This document shows, in pieces, positions 59,965-64,000 of a stretch of 64,000 nucleotides of DNA. Each line of letters starts with the position of its first letter. Within the stretch, counting starts at the first letter, position 1. Below the pieces are notes generated by a model. The model made no database searches. It saw only the letters and a program-made list of their open reading frames with translations, and was not told the origin of the DNA. Source of the DNA: Gracilimonas sp964505215 (lineage in GTDB: Bacteria; Bacteroidota; Rhodothermia; Balneolales; Balneolaceae); the NCBI GenBank assembly GCA_964505215.1, contig CAZDGU010000007.1, positions 1 to 64,000 of the forward strand, given 5' to 3'. Position numbers and translations under genes: made by a program.

Positions 59965-60972
59965 ATGCGTGTTATTGTAACCGGGGGAGCCGGATTTATC
60001 GGTTCAAACCTAATTTTACGACTTTTTGAAGATCACCCCGATTGGGAAATCTTTAATATTGATAAGCTGACCTATGCCTCAGATCAATCGTACCTAAAAC
60101 CGCTGAAAGAATCGGGCAGGTATTACTTCAGGAAGGTTGATTTAGTAAATCGGAACGAGCTGCATAAGGTAATGCAGACCTTCAAACCGCAGGGTGTTTT
60201 TCATTTGGCGGCCGAGTCTCACGTAGATAATTCCATTACGGGTCCGGAGCCGTTTATTCAGTCCAATATTGTAGGAACATTCAATATTTTGGAAGAATGC
60301 CGCCTGCTTTGGCAAGAAGATGAAGAAGCCTGGAAAAACAACCGTTTTGTACACGTTTCTACGGATGAAGTATATGGTGAGCTGGAAGATGAAGGCGCCT
60401 TTAATGAAGAAACACCGTATGCGCCAAATTCGCCTTATTCGGCTTCTAAAGCGGGGAGTGATTTCATTGTGCGCTCGTACTACAAAACCTACGGAATGAA
60501 TGTAATTACCACGCACTGTTCCAATAATTACGGGCCGCATCAGCATGATGAAAAGCTGATTCCGGTAGTTATAAAAAATGCACTTAATCACAATCCGATT
60601 CCTGTTTACGGCAAAGGAGACAACGTGCGAGATTGGCTTTTTGTGCATAACCACTGTGATGCTTTAGACGTAGCTTTTCATAAAGGAAAGGCCGGCGAAA
60701 CCTATACTATTGGCGGAAATAACGAGTGGAAAAATATAGATCTGGTTCGCAAAATTTGTGACATCCTGAATGAGGAAGTGGGCGAAGGACCGGAAGGAGA
60801 TTACAAAAATCTGATCAGCTTTGTAACCGACCGCTTAGGCCACGATTATCGCTATGCGATTGATGCCTCAAAAATAAAGCGTGAGCTGGGCTGGGAAGCC
60901 TCTCAGGATTTTGACGGAATGCTGCGAGAAACCATTTTGTGGTATATAGATAAGTATCAAAAAGCAATATAA
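59965..60972 (+). CDS. rmlB: dTDP-glucose 4,6-dehydratase
   Basis: The second enzyme of the rhamnose pathway, a 335-residue extended SDR. The NAD motif is GGAGFIGSN at 7-15; the catalytic triad is in STDEVYGE (Thr, Asp, Glu) and in YSASK (Tyr, Lys). The end of the rml operon: 80 bp of unremarkable sequence follow before the EVE gene. Confidence 0.96.
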   Translation: MRVIVTGGAGFIGSNLILRLFEDHPDWEIFNIDKLTYASDQSYLKPLKESGRYYFRKVDLVNRNELHKVMQTFKPQGVFHLAAESHVDNSITGPEPFIQSNIVGTFNILEECRLLWQEDEEAWKNNRFVHVSTDEVYGELEDEGAFNEETPYAPNSPYSASKAGSDFIVRSYYKTYGMNVITTHCSNNYGPHQHDEKLIPVVIKNALNHNPIPVYGKGDNVRDWLFVHNHCDALDVAFHKGKAGETYTIGGNNEWKNIDLVRKICDILNEEVGEGPEGDYKNLISFVTDRLGHDYRYAIDASKIKRELGWEASQDFDGMLRETILWYIDKYQKAI

Positions 60973-61051
60973 GCGTAAGCTTTGTTTGATTGCCGGTAAT
61001 TAAAGCATCAAAATTGCTTCACATAAAATTTTTTAAATAAAACAGAACTCC

Positions 61052-61525
61052 ATGAGTAAAAGAAACTATTGGTTAATGAAGTCGGAACCGGAAGATTACA
61101 GTATTGATGATCTGGAGAGAGATCAGGTTGAACCGTGGGACGGTATCCGTAATTATGAGGCCCGAAATACCATGCGCGACGATATGAAAATTGGAGATGG
61201 GATTTTATTTTACCACTCGCGAATTTCTCCACCCGAAATTGTGGGCACAATGGAAGTAGCCAGCGAGCCTTACCCTGACCACACGCAGTTTGATCCCGAC
61301 TCAAAGTATTTTGACGAAAAAAGCAGTGAAGAAGACCCGCGCTGGCAACTGGTAGATGTTAAATTTACCCAAAAGTTTGATAAGCCGGTCACCCGAACGG
61401 CCATGAAAGAGGAACCGGAATTAGAAGACATGGTGATATTTAAGCGCATACGATTATCCATTACCCCGGTAACCGAAGCCGAGTGGATTAAAATTCACGA
61501 AATGGCGGGAGCTGAGATTAAATAA
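61052..61525 (+). CDS. EVE domain-containing protein
   Basis: A 157-residue protein of the EVE/THYN1 family, a PUA-like fold that binds modified bases in DNA or RNA. The WLMKSEPEDYSIDDL start, WDGIRNYEARNTMRD, FYHSRISPPEIVG and the C-terminal ITPVTEAEW segment are characteristic. In some genomes EVE proteins sit in defence loci; here it has only housekeeping neighbours. 121 bp lie before the ABC gene. Confidence 0.9.
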   Translation: MSKRNYWLMKSEPEDYSIDDLERDQVEPWDGIRNYEARNTMRDDMKIGDGILFYHSRISPPEIVGTMEVASEPYPDHTQFDPDSKYFDEKSSEEDPRWQLVDVKFTQKFDKPVTRTAMKEEPELEDMVIFKRIRLSITPVTEAEWIKIHEMAGAEIK

Positions 61526-61646
61526 CTCACATCAGGCAGATAATAATGGCTGGGTGCTGAGGTGCTAATCCATTTCTCAGTTCATTTTGGGCTGAAGGTT
61601 TTGAAATTTCAATTGTGTGAATAAACCGAATTAAATAGCTTCCAAA

Positions 61647-62387
61647 ATGATTCAGGCCAAAAATATATCCAAATCTTACGGTAGCGCACCGGTGCTTCGG
61701 AATATCTCGCTTGAAGTTAACGAAGGCCAAACGCTTTCACTAATCGGCCCCAGCGGGTGCGGAAAGTCAACCCTGCTGCGCATTATAATGTGGCTGGTAA
61801 AGCCGGATTTAGGAGCGGTATTTTTGGAAGGTGAACAGATGACTGAGCAAAATAAGCTGCCTTTGCGCCGAAAAGTAGGATATGTAATTCAGCAGGGCGG
61901 ACTTTTCCCTCATCTTACCGCTCGCCAAAACGTAGCACTGGTCACACAGTTCTTGGGCTGGGATAAAAAGCGAGAAAACAAACGGATTGAAGAACTGTGC
62001 GAGCTTACCAATATCTCTCCGGATTTATTGCTAAAAAAACCGGATCAGCTTTCGGGCGGACAGTCGCAGCGCATCGGTTTAATACGTGCGCTGATGCTAA
62101 ATCCTGAAATTATGCTACTGGATGAGCCGCTGGGTTCCATCGATCCTTTAGTGCGCTATGAGCTGCAAAATGATTTAAAAGCCATTTTCAAAAAGCTCAA
62201 CAAAACTGTATTGTTAGTCACCCACGATTTGGGTGAAGCCGCATTTTTAGGAGACACCATTGCGCTGATGCATTCCGGGAAAATCATCCAGCAGGGCAGT
62301 ATTCAGGAAATCATGAATCGGCCTGCCAACGAATTTGTAGAACGATTTGTGAAAGCCCAGCGAAGTCCACTGGAGGAGCTGGAATGA
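61647..62387 (+). CDS. ABC transporter ATPase, osmoprotectant (OpuCA-like)
   Basis: A 246-residue ATPase. Walker A is GPSGCGKST (33-41), the Q-loop is VIQQGGLFPHL, the signature LSGGQSQRIGL and Walker B IMLLDEPLGSID are present. There are no C-terminal CBS domains, which OpuCA-type ATPases often carry for osmosensing. The stop overlaps the start of the fused receptor-permease (ATGA at 62384-62387), so they form one import system, probably for quaternary amines. Confidence 0.88.
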   Translation: MIQAKNISKSYGSAPVLRNISLEVNEGQTLSLIGPSGCGKSTLLRIIMWLVKPDLGAVFLEGEQMTEQNKLPLRRKVGYVIQQGGLFPHLTARQNVALVTQFLGWDKKRENKRIEELCELTNISPDLLLKKPDQLSGGQSQRIGLIRALMLNPEIMLLDEPLGSIDPLVRYELQNDLKAIFKKLNKTVLLVTHDLGEAAFLGDTIALMHSGKIIQQGSIQEIMNRPANEFVERFVKAQRSPLEELE

Positions 62388-63904
62388 AGTTGCAATTTTC
62401 GATTCTGAAGCCCTTCATTAATCACCCAAAAGCAGTCGCTTTAATTTGTAGTTTAGTCATTTTAGTGAACGGATTTTCTGTCCAATCACAGCCCGAAAAG
62501 CAGGTAACCGTAGGCTCAAAACTATTTACAGAATCTGTGATTTTGGGTGAAGTTTCCACTCAGCTTTTGCTCTCCAATGGAATTGAAGTGCAGTATTATG
62601 AGCAATTAGGCGGGACACGAATACTTTGGAATGCGCTTCGGGAAGGAGAAATAGACGTATATCCCGATTACTCAGGAACCGTGAGCCGCGAAATGCTGCA
62701 AAATCCATCCATCGGCACGTTAGCTGAGTTGAAAGAAGCGCTGGCAGCTATAGGAATTCGGACTACGCAGCCGCTCGGCTTCAATAATACGTACGCTTTG
62801 GGAATGTTGCGCAGCAAAGCACAAGAACTGGGCATTTCAACCATTTCCGATTTACGGGATTATCCGGAACTAAAGCACGGCTACAGTAATGAATTTTTAG
62901 ACCGTGCGGATGGCTGGAAAGGACTCCGTGAAGTTTATAATCTACGGCCAAATAAAGTAACCGGTTTAGACCATGATTTAGCCTATCGCGGTTTAGAGGC
63001 GGGAAGTATTGATGTTATTGACCTGTATTCTACGGATGCTGAAATTGAATATTACGACATACAAGTGCTTACTGATGATCGTAACTTCTTTCCAGAATAT
63101 GAGGCTATTCTGCTGTATCGTGAAGATTTGGCGGAGCGTAATGAGGAGGCCATTTCCATATTGGAACAGCTTTCGGGAAGATTTACGGAAGCGAAAATGA
63201 GTCATTTGAACGCACAGGTAAAACTGGAGGGCAAAAGCAGTAAAAAAGTAGCCGCTGATTTTATAGAACAAGAGTTTGGGGTGAAGTCGGAAGTGGTGAT
63301 TTCCGGCTTGTGGTATCGGCTTTGGAAAAACACCCTTGGTCACCTTTATTTAGTGGGAATTTCGCTGGGATTAGCCATTTTGTTAGCCATTCCGCTGGGA
63401 ATTGCTGCCGTAAAAATCCCGGTTTTAGAAACAGGCTTATTGGGACTGGTTGGAATTTTACAAACCATACCTTCACTGGCTTTATTGGTTTTCATGATTC
63501 CGTTATTTGGAATCGGTTCGCTGCCGGCCATGGCGGCTTTGTTCCTGTATAGCCTGCTTCCCATTGTCCGAAATACGCATGCGGGCATAAAAAATATTGC
63601 AGCCCCACTGATGGAATCTGCGCAGGCGCTGGGATTGCCAAATCGGCTCATTCTTCAAAAAATAGAGCTCCCGATGGCCATTCCCACCATTTTAGCAGGC
63701 ATTAAAACATCAGCCGTTATCAATGTAGGAACGGCTACTTTAGGCGCACTGATTGGAGCCGGCGGTTACGGTCAGCCCATTCTAACAGGAATTCGCCTGG
63801 ACGATATTTCCTTAATTTTAGAAGGAGCCATTCCTGCCGCCCTTTTAGCCCTGCTGGTACAAGGCTTCTTCGATTTAATTGAACGCAAGCTAACCGGGGA
63901 GTGA
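62384..63904 (+). CDS. Fused substrate-binding protein/permease of OpuC-type ABC importer
   Basis: A 506-residue fusion. An N-terminal membrane segment is followed by an OpuAC-like binding domain (about 38-300; VGSKLFTESVILGEVSTQLL, GGTRILWNAL, YPDYSGTV), then a BinpDT-type permease domain with about five helices from about 312 to the end (WYRLWKNTLGHLYLVGISLG, ALGLPNRLILQKIELP; the LPMAIPTILAGIKTSAV EAA-type loop). Most known fusions of this system have the permease first and the binding domain last; here the order is reversed. Such fusions remove the need for a separate lipoprotein receptor. Ligand is probably betaine, choline or a similar compound. Confidence 0.86.
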   Translation: MKLQFSILKPFINHPKAVALICSLVILVNGFSVQSQPEKQVTVGSKLFTESVILGEVSTQLLLSNGIEVQYYEQLGGTRILWNALREGEIDVYPDYSGTVSREMLQNPSIGTLAELKEALAAIGIRTTQPLGFNNTYALGMLRSKAQELGISTISDLRDYPELKHGYSNEFLDRADGWKGLREVYNLRPNKVTGLDHDLAYRGLEAGSIDVIDLYSTDAEIEYYDIQVLTDDRNFFPEYEAILLYREDLAERNEEAISILEQLSGRFTEAKMSHLNAQVKLEGKSSKKVAADFIEQEFGVKSEVVISGLWYRLWKNTLGHLYLVGISLGLAILLAIPLGIAAVKIPVLETGLLGLVGILQTIPSLALLVFMIPLFGIGSLPAMAALFLYSLLPIVRNTHAGIKNIAAPLMESAQALGLPNRLILQKIELPMAIPTILAGIKTSAVINVGTATLGALIGAGGYGQPILTGIRLDDISLILEGAIPAALLALLVQGFFDLIERKLTGE

Positions 63905-64000
63905 AATCCAAGGATGGGAATCGCAGATTAAGGAGATTACGCTGATGGCGTGGATTTGTTCTAATCCTGCTAATCTTGGTAATTTAATAAATCCCGGTTC
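63905..64000 (+). repeat. CGCAGATT/CTGATGGCGTGGATT-type dispersed repeat
   Basis: The end of the window holds an element with GAATCGCAGATTAAGGAGAT, GCTGATGGCGTGGATTTG and AATCCTGCTAATCTTGG. It resembles decayed copies at 23704-23755 and, in reverse orientation, at 2848-2885. The element may continue past the window. Confidence 0.55.

Noticed and set aside
61052..61525. EVE protein as part of a defence island
   Set aside because: Neighbours are rhamnose synthesis and an osmoprotectant transporter; no restriction or nuclease genes are nearby.
1..64000. CRISPR array, prophage or IS element
   Set aside because: No regular repeat-spacer pattern, integrase, or complete transposase was seen; repeats are isolated and irregular.

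Overview
The window looks like a chromosome segment of a marine or moderately halophilic bacterium of the Bacteroidota/Balneolota side of the FCB group (a Balneolaceae-type organism is my best guess; the genus cannot be fixed by eye). Reasons: several upstream regions carry the Bacteroidota-type TAnnTTTG promoter core, Shine-Dalgarno sequences are mostly weak, there are many SPII lipoproteins and outer-membrane barrels, DUF3467, DUF4199 and LpoB/COG3014 genes occur, and there are two Na+/solute symporters plus BCCT and OpuC-type compatible-solute uptake. Most of the window is ordinary housekeeping sequence with good synteny. No phage, integrase, complete IS or CRISPR array was seen.

Layout. 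1-3.5 kb: a CBS/cysteine-synthase-like gene and a DUF3467 gene, followed by a repeat-rich stretch holding a 5'-truncated beta-propeller-like fragment. 3.5-6.4 kb (minus): lysS and a LolC/E-type permease. 6.8-10.6 kb: a large lipoprotein and an outer-membrane barrel. 10.7-13.8 kb (minus): NAD salvage genes pncB-pncA plus an FAD oxidase. 13.9-15.9 kb (minus): a COG3014 lipoprotein and LpoB. 16.6-21.8 kb: an Ig-like lipoprotein and the fused B12-dependent isobutyryl-CoA mutase icmF. 22-34 kb: a Na+/solute symporter, then a GbsR/MarR-type regulator followed by a tight operon (SDR reductase, KAS III-like enzyme, symporter, alpha/beta hydrolase, acyl-CoA ligase, MaoC hydratase, lipoprotein), then an outer-membrane protein and a lipoprotein hydrolase. 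34-41 kb: DUF4199, a secreted unknown protein, NamZ, a BCCT carrier and two universal stress proteins. 41-51 kb (minus): thrS-infC-rpmI-rplT, pheS, pheT, a coiled-coil protein, zapA, ymdB, lolD and a TPR protein. 51-57.7 kb: a PAS histidine kinase, tRNA-Val, nusB, a phosphatase, ychF and a D-aminoacylase-like enzyme. 57.8-61 kb: rmlADCB. 61-63.9 kb: an EVE protein and an OpuC-type ABC transporter.

The most interesting locus is 23.8-34.0 kb. The regulator and the operon after it are each preceded by a matching 16-bp site (TTTGA-N6-TCAAA). One copy overlaps the regulator's own promoter core and the other lies just before the operon, so the regulator probably controls both. The enzymes would import a carboxylate, activate it as a CoA ester, and hydrate, reduce or transfer the acyl group. 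The KAS III-like protein keeps the active-site Cys but has Gln and Tyr where FabH has His and Asn, so its chemistry is probably not standard decarboxylative condensation. The substrate cannot be read from sequence.

Other points not visible from plain ORF calling: infC starts at an AUC codon behind a good Shine-Dalgarno sequence; a decayed HepT (HEPN toxin) remnant with an intact RX4HXY motif sits between pheS and pheT; and several families of dispersed intergenic repeats and hairpins are present.
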